This document shows, in pieces, positions 34,795-44,804 of a stretch of DNA of 64,000 nt. The DNA lies in contig CAMBEC010000008.1 of assembly GCA_945865485.1 (NCBI GenBank), forward strand, positions 1-64,000, given 5' to 3'. The number at the start of each line of letters is the position of its first letter. The first letter of the stretch is position 1. Below the pieces are notes generated by a model. That model was not told the DNA's origin. It saw only the letters and a program-made list of their open reading frames with translations, and did no database searches. The stretch comes from Rickettsia typhi. Its GTDB lineage: Bacteria; Pseudomonadota; Alphaproteobacteria; Rickettsiales; Rickettsiaceae. Position numbers and translations under genes: made by a program.

Positions 34795-35055
34795 TCCTAG
34801 GAGCTTAGTATAATGCCAGTCATCTCGAGCTTGATTCAGGACTCAGGAGAAAATCCTGAAACAAGTTCAGGATAACCAAATCTACGCAAAAAATCAGTCA
34901 TATCGAGCTTGACTGGGTATCTCAGGCGACAGAAGGAGATCCTGAATAAAGTTCAGGATGATCCATAGAGTTCGTAATAAATTTGCCAGTAATTTTTGTC
35001 GCAGAAATGATAAAAATAATATATATATTGGTAGCAATAGATAAATTTTTAAGAA
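34795..35055. repeat. palindromic repeats inside the division cluster
   Basis: Two tandem-like units interrupt the ftsL-ftsI junction: 34818-34876 (GTCATCTCGAGCTTGATTCA, partner ending GTTCAGGATAA) and 34908-34966 (CATATCGAGCTTGACTGGGT, partner ending TTCAGGATGATCC). In most alphaproteobacteria ftsL and ftsI almost touch, so this is probably an insertion. No ORF is present. Confidence 0.75.
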
Positions 35056-36939
35056 ATGAGTAATTTAATCGCAAATATTAATGGATTAATTTTGGGAGGG
35101 AAAGGTGTCATAATCGCTTTTCTTAAATTTATTATTTATTATTTGTTATATTTAAGAATAGCTCTTCTAAAAACCGCGCATGTTTTATTTGTAAAACGAA
35201 GAGGAATCTCATCAATATTTCGAGGCTTTAAAGCTTCCTTGGCTGAAAAAATATCTTTAAGGTCTTTGTTCAGTTGGGATTTATCTCATTCAGTTGCGCG
35301 TGCTAGGATATTTTTTGTAATAGGAGGCTTTTCTTTAGTTTTTCTTATAATAAGTATCAGGTTGCTAATTGTAGCTAGTACTGACTATGTAAATTTTCAA
35401 AAAACAATGGGTCGTAAATCAATTCACAGAGTCGATATCACTGACAGAAATAATAATTTACTTGCTGTAAATCTTCCTGGGGCTTCTCTTTATGCTAATC
35501 CTAGAAAGATTATTGACCCAGAGGAGTCCATCAAAAAATTGTTACTCGTAATACCTGATTTAGATGCAAAAAAGATTTTGGCTGACCTAAAAAGTAATAA
35601 AAGTTTTGTTTGGATAAAGAGAGATGTTACTCCTCTTGAGCATGAAAAAATATATAACATTGGTATGCCAGGTTTTGGTTTTGAAAGAGAGCAAAAAAGG
35701 ATTTACACATACGGTAATTTGTTATCACACGTAATTGGTTATGTGAGTAGGGATATGAATGGCCTTGCGGGTATTGAGCAATTTTTTGAGAAATTCATTA
35801 CCGGTCAAAAAGAAAAAGAAGATAGAACTGGTATGGGCGACGTATTGCAACTTTCAATTGATGTTCGTGTACAAAATATTCTTAGTGAAGAGATGGAAAC
35901 AGTCATGAAGAAATTCAAGGCTAAAGGAGCTGCAGGAATAATAGTTGATCCAAATAATGGAGAAATTTTAGCCTTAGTAAGCAAGCCTGATTTTGATCCG
36001 CATAATCCTGGTGCAGCTAGAGCTGAACAGTTGTTTAATATGGTTACACAAGGCGTGTATGAAATGGGATCTGGTATGAAGGCCTTAACTGTGGCAGTTG
36101 GGCTTGATACTGGATCTACGTCAATTAACGATGCTTATGATTTAAGTTATCTTAGGGTCCAGGGTTTTCAAGTTAAAGATCATCCACGTCCCTTAAAAGG
36201 GTGGCACTCAGTTCCACATATTTTTCTTAAATCAAGTAATGTCGGTTTAGCACAAATTATTCTAGAAACAGGCAAACAAAGTATACTTGAGTACTTAAGA
36301 AGATTAAGGTTACTTGAACCATTACAAATGGAAGTCCTTGAGAGGGCCAGGCCGTTATTTCCGAATTTTTCGCGGTGGACTGATTTAAGTTTAATAACTA
36401 TGTCATATGGATATGGCATATCTGTTAGTCCAGCGCATTTTATACAAGCGATGATGCCTATTGTAAATGGAGGTGTTATCTATCCACTAACTTTGGTAAA
36501 AAGAGACCCGAAAGAAAAACTGGTTGGAGAAAGGGTGTTTCAGGAGAGTACTTCACTTGCAATGAGAAAATTAATGCGTCTTGTTGTTACTGATGGCACA
36601 GGTTCAAAAGCTGAGGTTAAAGGCTATTATGTTGGGGGTAAAACTGGGACAGCCGAGATTGCGCATGCTGGCGGATATGATAAAAACAGAAGAATGTCAT
36701 CTTTCTTTGGTATTGTTCCTGCGTCAAATCCAAAATATATAATATATATAGTCTATAATGAGCCAGTAGGAATTAAGGAATCTTTTGGTTTTGCTGGCGG
36801 TGGTTGGACTGCTGCTCCAACAGTTGGCGCTGTTCTTAAAAGGTTAGTAGCGCTTTATGGTATGACTAAGGTTGACGAGGATAGTGAAGAGGTGCAGGAG
36901 TTAAATAACATTGAGTATAAGATAAGAGATGAAACTTAA
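35056..36939 (+). CDS. ftsI: peptidoglycan transpeptidase FtsI (PBP3)
   Basis: Septal class B penicillin-binding protein of 627 residues. It has an N-terminal extension of about 80 residues with a hydrophobic stretch (18-38), then a membrane helix about 84-106, a PBP dimer domain (KSIHRVDITDRNNNLLAVNL, 125-240) and a transpeptidase domain. Active-site motifs are S-x-x-K at Ser339-Lys342 (EMGSGMK), S-x-N at 393-395 (SSN) and KTG at 529-531. In relatives the first motif usually reads STFK; here it is SGMK, with catalytic Ser and Lys kept. It overlaps murE by 11 bp. Confidence 0.95.
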   Translation: MSNLIANINGLILGGKGVIIAFLKFIIYYLLYLRIALLKTAHVLFVKRRGISSIFRGFKASLAEKISLRSLFSWDLSHSVARARIFFVIGGFSLVFLIISIRLLIVASTDYVNFQKTMGRKSIHRVDITDRNNNLLAVNLPGASLYANPRKIIDPEESIKKLLLVIPDLDAKKILADLKSNKSFVWIKRDVTPLEHEKIYNIGMPGFGFEREQKRIYTYGNLLSHVIGYVSRDMNGLAGIEQFFEKFITGQKEKEDRTGMGDVLQLSIDVRVQNILSEEMETVMKKFKAKGAAGIIVDPNNGEILALVSKPDFDPHNPGAARAEQLFNMVTQGVYEMGSGMKALTVAVGLDTGSTSINDAYDLSYLRVQGFQVKDHPRPLKGWHSVPHIFLKSSNVGLAQIILETGKQSILEYLRRLRLLEPLQMEVLERARPLFPNFSRWTDLSLITMSYGYGISVSPAHFIQAMMPIVNGGVIYPLTLVKRDPKEKLVGERVFQESTSLAMRKLMRLVVTDGTGSKAEVKGYYVGGKTGTAEIAHAGGYDKNRRMSSFFGIVPASNPKYIIYIVYNEPVGIKESFGFAGGGWTAAPTVGAVLKRLVALYGMTKVDEDSEEVQELNNIEYKIRDET

Positions 36940-38422
36940 GTTACAAACGCTATTTACAGAAGAAAAGATAAAAGATATCTCATTTGATTCGAGAAGGGTA
37001 AAGCCAGGTGATGCTTTTTTTGCAATTCGTGGTGAAAATTTCGATGGTAATAAATTCATTGAAGATGCTTTAAGAAAAGGAGCTTCGTTGGTTTTTACTG
37101 ATGACAAGAGTTCTGCGCTTCATTCGGGCAAAGTCGTGTACGTCCAAGATGCTAGAATGAGTTTAGCCATTGCAGCTGAAATATTATATCCTAAAAATCC
37201 TAGTAACATTATAGCTGTGACCGGGACAAATGGCAAAAGTTCTGTAGTATCTTATGTTCATCAAATCTTGTCGCTACTTGGAAAAACTAGTGCTTGTATA
37301 GGAACCTTAGGTTTGGAATCGAATATAGAGCTAATAAAAGATTTTAATAATATTGAAAATTCTCATCAAACAACTAGTGATCCTGTTAGTTTTAGAATGG
37401 TATTAAATACCCTAGAGGAAAGTGGTATAGCGAATGTAGCTTTCGAAGCTTCAAGCCATGGTATAGATCAAAAACGACTTGGTGAGATTAAAGTTAAATC
37501 TGCGGCATTTACAAGTTTCTCCCAAGATCATTTGGAATATCACAAAACAATGGAAAATTACTTGCAAGTCAAACTTGGGTTTTTTAGAGATAATTTAGAA
37601 AAGGGAGGTGAGGCTGTTATTAATTCTGAAATATTGTTTTTTGATTCAATTAAGGAGTTTTTAAGAGAGCATTCGATTCGATATTTTTCTGTTGGCAAAG
37701 CTGGAGATATTAATGTAACTAGTTGCAAGGGGAGTATTGTGGGGCAAGAAATTGCTTTCGAGTTTTTACAAAAAAAATACAAATTCTCTACTAGTATTAT
37801 CGGATCGTTTCAGGCAACAAACATATTGATAGCAGCCAAATTGGTGTATAACCTAAATATTGGTTTTGATGATATTGTTAAGGTGCTGCCCAAATTAAAG
37901 GCGGTTTGCGGGCGATTACAAAGAATTACTGACCCGCAATCTGATTTTCAGGTATTCGTTGATTATGCTCATACTCCAGATGCTTTAAGTCAATCCTTGA
38001 GTGAGCTTAAGAAAATAAAACCTGAATCAGGAAAACTTTGTGTTATTTTTGGATGTGGTGGTGATAGAGATAGTTTAAAGCGTCCAATAATGGGTAAAAT
38101 CGCAACAAGTATTGCCGATTATGTAGTTATAACTGATGATAATCCACGCACAGAAGATGCAACCAAGATTAGAAATGAGATTGCACTCGGAATGGTAAAT
38201 AGTAATGGAGATGTACCATTAAAAACTGAAGTTGATATTATTGGTGATAGAAAAGAGGCAATTGTGAGTACAATTGAAAAATTAAAGAAGGGAGATATTC
38301 TGCTCATAGCTGGAAAAGGGCATGAAGATTATCAAATTATAGGAAATAGTATTAATAAATTTAGTGATATAGAGATTGCTACTTGGGCTTTTAAAAACGC
38401 AGTAGAAAGAGGTGTTCAATAA
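36929..38422 (+). CDS. murE: UDP-MurNAc-tripeptide synthetase MurE (meso-DAP type)
   Basis: Adds the third residue to the peptidoglycan stem peptide. The 497-residue protein has the ATP-binding loop GTNGKSS (99-105), the UDP-MurNAc-peptide region HQTTSDPVSF and EASSHGIDQ, and the DNPRTED motif near residue 400. The DNPR motif marks enzymes that use meso-diaminopimelate rather than lysine, so the wall should be of Gram-negative type. It overlaps ftsI by 11 bp and is followed by murF after 36 bp. Confidence 0.96.
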   Translation: MKLKLQTLFTEEKIKDISFDSRRVKPGDAFFAIRGENFDGNKFIEDALRKGASLVFTDDKSSALHSGKVVYVQDARMSLAIAAEILYPKNPSNIIAVTGTNGKSSVVSYVHQILSLLGKTSACIGTLGLESNIELIKDFNNIENSHQTTSDPVSFRMVLNTLEESGIANVAFEASSHGIDQKRLGEIKVKSAAFTSFSQDHLEYHKTMENYLQVKLGFFRDNLEKGGEAVINSEILFFDSIKEFLREHSIRYFSVGKAGDINVTSCKGSIVGQEIAFEFLQKKYKFSTSIIGSFQATNILIAAKLVYNLNIGFDDIVKVLPKLKAVCGRLQRITDPQSDFQVFVDYAHTPDALSQSLSELKKIKPESGKLCVIFGCGGDRDSLKRPIMGKIATSIADYVVITDDNPRTEDATKIRNEIALGMVNSNGDVPLKTEVDIIGDRKEAIVSTIEKLKKGDILLIAGKGHEDYQIIGNSINKFSDIEIATWAFKNAVERGVQ

Positions 38423-38458
38423 TGATATATTCAGTGGAAATTAAATAATGGGGTTAAA

Positions 38459-39841
38459 ATGATTTGGACAACCAAAGAATTGGGTAAGGCATTATTACTA
38501 AATATTGATGGTAATAGAGAATTTGGCAAAGTGCAATTTAATTCTAAAGACGTGGAGCAAGGAGACATTTTTATTGCTTTAAAGGGCGTACGCGATGGGC
38601 ATGAATTTGTTCTGGATGCATTAGATAGGGGGGCTTCAGTCGCAATTGTTTCCAAAAAAATTAGCAATGTTGACCAAGCAAAGCTCATAATGGTAGAAGA
38701 TACATATGAGGCTTTAATGGATTTGGCTGAGTTTAAACGCCGAAATTCAAAAGCAAAATTCATTGCAATTACCGGAAGTGTAGGGAAAACTAGTACAAAA
38801 GAAGCAACGAAAATAATGCTTAGTGCTTATGGAAAAACTCATGCTAGTCATGGAACGTTTAACAATTATCTGGGAGTCCCTCTTTGCTTAGCGTCGATGC
38901 CAAATGATACTGAATATGCTGTAATCGAGATGGGCATGAGTGCAAAAGGAGAACTTAGTGAACTCAGTAAGCTTGCTATACCTGATGTCGCTTTGATTAC
39001 TGCAGTTTCTGAAGGTCATATAGGCTCTTTTAATTCTCTTGAAGAAATTGCCGATGCAAAATGTGAGATATTTGAGGGAATGGATATTAATGACGGAATA
39101 GCTATAGTTAATCGGGACATTACGACTTATGAAAGATGCATACAGAATATTGACCGAGCTGGAATGCAGAATGTACAAACTTTTGGTAAGAGAGTAGATG
39201 CAGGAGTAAGGTTTGTTTCAAGCGAGATCTTGGAGGATAATACTTTAAGGTTATTATATACTATTGATAGTGAAGAATTGGAGTTAGTTATACCACTTAT
39301 ACCGGTTCATTTAGCTGAGAATTTTGCAGCTGCTTTTGCAATTATAAAAGCGCTGAAGCTTGACCCCGAAGCGGCGACTAGTGCAATAGCTTCCTTCATT
39401 CCGGTAGTTGGTAGAGGTGGTTTGCTTACTGTAAAAAAAGATGGTAAGGAATATAGAATTATCTGTGACTATTATAATGCTAATCCGCAATCAATGAATG
39501 CTGCCTTAGAGTATTTAAATTTGTTCGATAACGAGAATAAAGTTGCTGTGCTTGGCGATATGGGTGGGCTTGGTAAATTTGAGAATGAACTTCATATGAG
39601 TATAGTTCCTCATATCAAAGATTCAGGAGTTAAGAAGCTATTTTTGGTTGGCGAAAGGATGAAACATTTGAAAAATGAATTTGGCAAAGAGATTCAAGTT
39701 TTTTGTTTTGACGATGCTCAGTCGCTTTGCACAGAAATTGATAAGTATATTGTTGGTGGCGAATTAATACTTATCAAAGGTTCAAGAAGTATGGGAATGG
39801 AAAGAGTAGCCACTAAGCTAGGGGTTGAGAATGCTCTATAA
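38459..39841 (+). CDS. murF: UDP-MurNAc-pentapeptide synthetase MurF
   Basis: Adds D-Ala-D-Ala to the stem peptide. The 460-residue protein has the N-terminal substrate domain ([17 protein letters not shown]), P-loop [12 protein letters not shown] (105-115), [27 protein letters not shown] and a C-terminal domain with [14 protein letters not shown]. All Mur ligase landmarks are intact. It overlaps mraY by 17 bp. Confidence 0.96.
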   Translation: MIWTTKELGKALLLNIDGNREFGKVQFNSKDVEQGDIFIALKGVRDGHEFVLDALDRGASVAIVSKKISNVDQAKLIMVEDTYEALMDLAEFKRRNSKAKFIAITGSVGKTSTKEATKIMLSAYGKTHASHGTFNNYLGVPLCLASMPNDTEYAVIEMGMSAKGELSELSKLAIPDVALITAVSEGHIGSFNSLEEIADAKCEIFEGMDINDGIAIVNRDITTYERCIQNIDRAGMQNVQTFGKRVDAGVRFVSSEILEDNTLRLLYTIDSEELELVIPLIPVHLAENFAAAFAIIKALKLDPEAATSAIASFIPVVGRGGLLTVKKDGKEYRIICDYYNANPQSMNAALEYLNLFDNENKVAVLGDMGGLGKFENELHMSIVPHIKDSGVKKLFLVGERMKHLKNEFGKEIQVFCFDDAQSLCTEIDKYIVGGELILIKGSRSMGMERVATKLGVENAL

Positions 39842-40919
39842 TATACTGGTTCCGTTTGCGCAGAAATTTCATATAGCTAATTTATTTACGTATATTAGCT
39901 TCAGAAGTGGCCTTGCTATCTTAGTTAGTATATCTCTTTCTTTGTATATGGGGCCTAAGCTAATTCGATATCTTAGAGGTATGCAAAAAAATGGTCAGCC
40001 AATCAGAGATGATGGTCCTGCAAGTCATTTTAGTAAAGCTGGTACGCCGACAATGGGTGGGTTGATGATACTAGGTTCAACCATTCTTACCACTTTATTG
40101 CTTGCTGATTTATCTAACCCATATATTTGGGTTGTGCTTTTTGTCTTATTATCATTTGGCGTACTAGGTTTCATTGATGATTATAAAAAAGTAAGCAAAA
40201 ATAATTATCGTGGTATTAGCGGTAGAATGAAGTTGATTATTCAGTTTGTAATTAGCGCTCTTGCTTTTATCGCCATTTCGTATTGTGCTAGGCCAGAATT
40301 TGCAACGCAACTAGCTTTTCCCTTTTTTAAAAATTTGTTTCTGGATTTAGGTTATTTCTATATACCATTTGCTATGGTTGTGATTATTGGTTCATCTAAT
40401 GCTGTAAACTTGACTGATGGATTAGATGGGTTAGCAATCGGCTCGATAACTATTGCTATAGCATCTTTTGGTTTGATTTCATACCTAGTGGGGAATAGCA
40501 TTTATGCAAATTATTTACAGATAATTCATGTCCCGCATGTTGGTGAGCTTACGGTTTTATGTGCTGCTATAATAGGTAGTAGCTTAGGATTTTTGTGGTA
40601 CAATGCACAGCCGGCTGAAATATTCATGGGTGATACTGGTAGCTTGTCATTAGGCGGAGTAATTGGAACAATAAGTGTTATTACTAAACATGAGCTGGTT
40701 CTTTGTATTATTGGAGGAGTGTTTGTTATCGAGACATTATCGGTGATTATTCAAGTGTTGTATTTTAAAAGAACTGGTGGAAAAAGAATATTCCTTATGG
40801 CTCCACTACATCATCATTTTGAAAAAAAAGGATGGCCAGAATCAAAGGTTGTAATAAGGTTTTGGATCTTAGCTATAGTTTTTGCATTGATTGGTTTGTC
40901 TTCACTAAAATTGAGATAA
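39825..40919 (+). CDS. mraY: phospho-MurNAc-pentapeptide transferase MraY
   Basis: Transfers phospho-MurNAc-pentapeptide to undecaprenyl phosphate to make lipid I. The 364-residue protein has about ten membrane helices and the family motifs: [11 protein letters not shown], the acidic pair in [34 protein letters not shown] and [15 protein letters not shown]. It is complete. After mraY the usual murD-ftsW-murG genes are missing; a radical-SAM gene follows 4 bp later. Confidence 0.97.
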   Translation: MRMLYNILVPFAQKFHIANLFTYISFRSGLAILVSISLSLYMGPKLIRYLRGMQKNGQPIRDDGPASHFSKAGTPTMGGLMILGSTILTTLLLADLSNPYIWVVLFVLLSFGVLGFIDDYKKVSKNNYRGISGRMKLIIQFVISALAFIAISYCARPEFATQLAFPFFKNLFLDLGYFYIPFAMVVIIGSSNAVNLTDGLDGLAIGSITIAIASFGLISYLVGNSIYANYLQIIHVPHVGELTVLCAAIIGSSLGFLWYNAQPAEIFMGDTGSLSLGGVIGTISVITKHELVLCIIGGVFVIETLSVIIQVLYFKRTGGKRIFLMAPLHHHFEKKGWPESKVVIRFWILAIVFALIGLSSLKLR

Positions 40920-40923
40920 ATCT

Positions 40924-41601
40924 ATGTATGGAAACAATCCCAAAAGAGCTGCTGAATTTGGTGATGGCTTAGTACTTAAGGTCCAGAAAATATTCAAAAC
41001 GTTACAGGGCGAAGGGCCAAATGTTGGTGTGCCAGCTATATTTATAAGGTTGGGTGGATGTAACCTGGCTTGTAGTTTTTGTGATACTGATTTTGAAGAT
41101 TTTGTTGAAATTGAGCTTAATAAAATAATATCCCAAATTAGACAATTAAGTTTAAATGATAGAGGCGTTAAATCAGTAAACTTAGTGGTTATTACTGGAG
41201 GGGAGCCGCTGCGTCAACAAATATCTCCCTTATGTGATAAGTTAATACAAGATAATTATGCAGTACAAATTGAGACAAATGGTACGATTTACAGGACAAT
41301 TCCAAAAGAGGTAGAAATTATCTGCTCACCGAAAGTTGTTGCAGGAAATTATTTATCAGTAAGAGAAGATCTGCTACCAAACATTAGAGCATTTAAATTT
41401 CTTATTTCGGCAAATATAAAGGAATATTCCTCTGTGCCTGAACTAGGACAGAAAAGATGTAATATCCCTGTTTTTGTGCAAGCAATGGATGAGTACAAAG
41501 AGGAGATTAATATACAAAATCTTAAACTTGCTGTTGATATAGCGATAAATAACAGTTATCGTTTATCTTATCAAATTCACAAAGACCTTGGAATAGAGTA
41601 A
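40924..41601 (+). CDS. queE: 7-carboxy-7-deazaguanine synthase QueE
   Basis: Radical-SAM enzyme of queuosine biosynthesis that contracts the tetrahydropterin ring. The 225-residue protein has FKTLQGEGPNVGVPAIFIRL, the CX3CX2C cluster (Cys46, Cys50, Cys53 in GGCNLACSFCDTDF) and VVITGGEPLRQ. It starts 4 bp after mraY, so it shares the wall-cluster transcript, and queC follows. Together they indicate at least part of a de novo queuosine route; QueD and QueF are not in this window. Confidence 0.94.
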   Translation: MYGNNPKRAAEFGDGLVLKVQKIFKTLQGEGPNVGVPAIFIRLGGCNLACSFCDTDFEDFVEIELNKIISQIRQLSLNDRGVKSVNLVVITGGEPLRQQISPLCDKLIQDNYAVQIETNGTIYRTIPKEVEIICSPKVVAGNYLSVREDLLPNIRAFKFLISANIKEYSSVPELGQKRCNIPVFVQAMDEYKEEINIQNLKLAVDIAINNSYRLSYQIHKDLGIE

Positions 41602-41642
41602 GTAAAAACAGTATTTGAATTAAGTGGATGAGAAGGAGCGTT

Positions 41643-42329
41643 ATGAAAAAAGCGGTTGTTTTGGTTAGTGGTGGTCTTGATTCGTCGACAGTTCTTGCAA
41701 TGCTTGATAAAGATGGATATGAGATTTATGCTCTAAGCTTTAATTACTCTCAGAATCATCTTGTTGAGATAGCAAAAATTCAAAGTTTTATCACCAGATA
41801 TAATGTGAAAGCACATAAAATTATTAATTTAGATTTATCTGCATTTAACAACTCAGCTCTGATAGATAAAGCGATTCAGGTGCCTAAATATTCAAATGTA
41901 AATGATTTGGGTGATCAAATCCCGGTAACTTATGTGCCAGCCAGAAATACTATATTCCTAAGTTATGCTCTCGGTTATGCCGAGGTTATTGGTGCGTTTG
42001 ATATATTTATTGGTGCTCACATGACTGATTCAGCAAATTACCCGGATTGTAGACCGGAGTATCTTAAAAGTTTTGAAACAATGGCAAATCTAGCAACAAA
42101 GCTTGGCGTAGAGGGAAATAAAATTAATATCAATGCTCCACTGATAAATATGTCAAAAGCAGAAATTGTAGCAAAAGGCATTGAGCTTGAAGTTGATTAT
42201 TCAGAAACTATATCGTGTTATGACCCAACTATATCAGCAATATCTTGTGGAACTTGTCATGCTTGTTTAGTTCGTTTGGAAGCTTTTAAAGCAAATGGCC
42301 AAGTAGATCGTATCCAATATTTGAGGTAA
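41643..42329 (+). CDS. queC: 7-cyano-7-deazaguanine synthase QueC
   Basis: ATP-dependent conversion of carboxy-deazaguanine to preQ0. I start at ATG 41643, which has GAAGGAG 6 bp before it; a more upstream ATG (41628) would place that Shine-Dalgarno inside the gene. The 228-residue protein has the PP-loop SGGLDSS (9-15), YVPARNTIFLSYALGYAE, DCRPEYLKSF and a C-terminal zinc site (ETISCYDP, then SCGTCHACLVR). It is coupled to queE (41 bp) and to the acetyltransferase (4 bp). Confidence 0.95.
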   Translation: MKKAVVLVSGGLDSSTVLAMLDKDGYEIYALSFNYSQNHLVEIAKIQSFITRYNVKAHKIINLDLSAFNNSALIDKAIQVPKYSNVNDLGDQIPVTYVPARNTIFLSYALGYAEVIGAFDIFIGAHMTDSANYPDCRPEYLKSFETMANLATKLGVEGNKININAPLINMSKAEIVAKGIELEVDYSETISCYDPTISAISCGTCHACLVRLEAFKANGQVDRIQYLR

Positions 42330-42333
42330 TAGC

Positions 42334-42885
42334 ATGAATACCCAATATTTTTTTGGTTCATTCCCGGCTTTAGATCTTGGTGAACTAGTACTTCGAGAAA
42401 TTTTAGCGACTGATGCCCAAGATTATTTTGATTATATGAATCGTAATGAGATGGAAGGTTTTTTGACAAAGGAAAACAGGCCGCAAACAATTGAGAAAGC
42501 ATTAGAAGAAGTGCAATATTGGGGTAGTTTATTTCCTGCTAAGCGAAGTATTTACTGGGCTATTGCTCTAAAAGAAACTAATCAAATGATTGGTACAGCT
42601 GGTTTTAACCATATTTCTTTTGCTAATTCTAGAGCAGAAATTAGCTATGATCTAAACCCAGATTATTGGGGTAAGGGGGTAATGCTAAAATCAATTAAAG
42701 GCATATTGCATTTTGCTGATTTTGGCCTTGGGCTGGTTAGAATTCAAGCAACAGTGATTATTGACAATGAGAAATCAATTAAAGTTCTTGAAAGATGTGG
42801 TTTCGAAAAAGAAGGCTTCATGAAGAAATATGAAGTTGTAGAAGGAGAGCATAAGGACTACTATATGTTCGGTAGAGTTGTTTAA
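42334..42885 (+). CDS. GNAT acetyltransferase, RimJ/RimL type
   Basis: Protein of 183 residues with an Acetyltransf_3 pattern: LGELVLREILATDAQDYFDY (15-34), YWAIALKETNQMIGTAGF, AEISYDLNPDYWGKGVM (acetyl-CoA loop, about 108-124) and the C-terminal IDNEKSIKVLERCGFEKEG. The family acetylates N-termini of ribosomal proteins or other amines; the substrate is unknown. It follows queC by 4 bp and is the last gene of the long plus-strand unit that starts at mraZ. Confidence 0.85.
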   Translation: MNTQYFFGSFPALDLGELVLREILATDAQDYFDYMNRNEMEGFLTKENRPQTIEKALEEVQYWGSLFPAKRSIYWAIALKETNQMIGTAGFNHISFANSRAEISYDLNPDYWGKGVMLKSIKGILHFADFGLGLVRIQATVIIDNEKSIKVLERCGFEKEGFMKKYEVVEGEHKDYYMFGRVV

Positions 42886-42954
42886 AATTTAACCTGAATT
42901 GGACCTAAGAAATACATCAACTTAGGTGCAAAACGTCTTTCTTATGGGGTTGTT

Positions 42955-43833
42955 ATGCAGTTGCGTATTTTCTTATCAATATTAATTAGCTTAAACTTTT
43001 TTGTAGAAACTGTGAATGCAAAAGTAATTAAAACTACTGATACGGCTGTGATTCGTCAGGAAGTTTTGAAATTAACAAAAGATGACTTGGTAACTTTCGA
43101 TGTAAAGGGCGTAATATTTTCTCCAACAGATCAAATTCTTGCTCATAAGTTTATACCGGAATATAGACAATTTCTTAAGCAAATAGAGCTTACAAAAGGA
43201 ATAGATGAAGCTAAAAGATTAGAGGGGGTTGTGTTGCTTAACTATGAGCCTAGGCTTGTAGATGAAGATATACCTGAAATTATCAAAGCAATTCAGCGTA
43301 ATGAAACCAGAGTTATAGCTCTCACGGGTGGGTACACAGGCCCACTTTCTGCAATAGAGAGTAAGGAAGATCTTAGAGTAAAGACATTAAAAAATTTTGG
43401 TATAGATTTTAGTGCGAGCTTCTTGGTTCCTATGGTTAGGTTTGATGCCTTGATAAAAAAAGATTCTAATGATCCAGTGCCACTATATAAAAATGGTGTA
43501 TTGTTTTCTTCAAGGTATCCAAAAGGAGTTGTCCTTAAAAGCTTTTTAGAGAAAGTTAAATTTAAGCCAAAGAGAATAGTTCACATAGACAATAGCCTGA
43601 AAAAGATTGAGGAAGTGGAAAGCTTTGCTGATGAAGCAGGAATTGATTACCTAGGCATACATTACACTAAGATACACGAAAATTATTCGCAAGAACTTGA
43701 TCAAGCAGTAGTTGATAAAAAATTTGAAACTCTAGTTGAGAAAAGTTTATGGATTTCAGATAAAGTTGCTAAATGTATAATTAACACCAAATCTTCTATT
43801 GAAAAATGTAATGCAAAAAAATTAGTACGCTAG
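42955..43833 (+). CDS. secreted DUF2608 (HAD-like) protein
   Basis: Protein of 292 residues with a signal peptide (IFLSILISLNFFVETVNAK). It fits DUF2608, an exported family known mainly from Rickettsiales, Legionella and other intracellular bacteria: LTKDDLVTFDVKGVIFSP, VIALTGGYTGPL, SRYPKGVVLKSFLEK and RIVHIDNSLKKIEEVE. The family is related to HAD phosphatases, but the first motif here reads FDVKGV rather than DxDxT, so the second catalytic Asp is missing, while IDN and the C-terminal acidic region remain. It may be inactive or of changed function. It is monocistronic. Confidence 0.82.
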   Translation: MQLRIFLSILISLNFFVETVNAKVIKTTDTAVIRQEVLKLTKDDLVTFDVKGVIFSPTDQILAHKFIPEYRQFLKQIELTKGIDEAKRLEGVVLLNYEPRLVDEDIPEIIKAIQRNETRVIALTGGYTGPLSAIESKEDLRVKTLKNFGIDFSASFLVPMVRFDALIKKDSNDPVPLYKNGVLFSSRYPKGVVLKSFLEKVKFKPKRIVHIDNSLKKIEEVESFADEAGIDYLGIHYTKIHENYSQELDQAVVDKKFETLVEKSLWISDKVAKCIINTKSSIEKCNAKKLVR

Positions 43834-44008
43834 GTATTGTAATATTTTTTACTTTGGTTTCTAAACTAATGAGTCTCAAATTACATAAATGGTAGTTATT
43901 TTTAATCTAAATAACCTTGAAACCCTTGTCAAAAACAAGAATTATATCTAACCTATTACATAAATATAAGTAAGTTTGTTAGCTTATTGAATAAAGAAGA
44001 AGTTTTTT

Positions 44009-44398
44009 ATGTCTAAAGACCCTATTGTAATAAAAAATTCAAGGCCGCTTTCGCCTCATTTAAGTATATATAAACTCCAGATAAGTTCTGTATTATCTAT
44101 TGGTCATCGTTTGAGTGGTGTGGGCTTATTTTTTGGCTTAGGTGCGTTTTGTTGGTGGTTTATATTTTGGGTGTTTAGTAAATTTGAGCCTTGCTATTTA
44201 GATTTTTTAGATAGTTCAATGGTAAAATTAATATTATTTCTAGTTAGTTATAGCTATTTTTATCATTTTTGTACGGGTATTAGGCACCTTGTATGGGATG
44301 CTGGTTATGGTTTTTCGATTAAATCAATTAATTTAACTGGTTGGCTTGCTGTGATAGCATCAGTGTGCCTAACAGTCATATATTGGTTATTTATGTGA
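44009..44398 (+). CDS. sdhC: succinate dehydrogenase cytochrome b556 subunit
   Basis: Membrane anchor of complex II, 129 residues with three membrane helices. Signature regions are RPLSPHLSIYKLQISSVLSI, GHRLSGVGLFF and SYFYHFCTGIRHLVWD, which holds the heme-ligand and quinone-site His. First gene of sdhCDAB; the Shine-Dalgarno AAGAAGAAG lies just before ATG. The operon feeds electrons from succinate to quinone, so the organism keeps a functional TCA branch. Confidence 0.95.
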   Translation: MSKDPIVIKNSRPLSPHLSIYKLQISSVLSIGHRLSGVGLFFGLGAFCWWFIFWVFSKFEPCYLDFLDSSMVKLILFLVSYSYFYHFCTGIRHLVWDAGYGFSIKSINLTGWLAVIASVCLTVIYWLFM

Positions 44399-44408
44399 GG
44401 TATGACTT

Positions 44409-44792
44409 GTGAAAAATAAATATAGATCTGATCTAGCTATAGCAAAAAATTTAGGGTCAGCCGGTTCTGGGTCTGCCCATTGGTGGCATCAGAGGGTTAC
44501 TGCTATAATACTTACTATTACAACTTTTTGGTTAATTTGTTTTTCTTGGAGTTTAAGCGGTTTAGAAGTAAGTGGAGTAATTGACGTTGTAAAAAAACCG
44601 TACAATATAGTTATGCTTGCATTGTTTACTGTAGCTGGGTTTTACCATGCAGCACTGGGAATGCGTGTTATAATCGAAGATTATATTCATTGTAGAGCAA
44701 TCAGGCTGGTATCGATTCTATTGGTACAAATTTTTTCTATAGTAACAATTATCAGCTTTATTATAGCTGTTCTGCATGTAATGAATTTATAA
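44409..44792 (+). CDS. sdhD: succinate dehydrogenase membrane anchor subunit
   Basis: Protein of 127 residues starting at GTG 44409, with GAGG at the sdhC stop as ribosome site. Three membrane helices. Conserved features are LGSAGSGSAHWWHQRVTAI at the N-terminus and AGFYHAALGMRVIIEDYIH, which includes the heme/quinone-site residues. It pairs with SdhC in complex II. Ten bp separate it from sdhC and 12 bp from sdhA. Confidence 0.94.
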   Translation: MKNKYRSDLAIAKNLGSAGSGSAHWWHQRVTAIILTITTFWLICFSWSLSGLEVSGVIDVVKKPYNIVMLALFTVAGFYHAALGMRVIIEDYIHCRAIRLVSILLVQIFSIVTIISFIIAVLHVMNL

Positions 44793-44804
44793 CGGAATCT
44801 TAAT

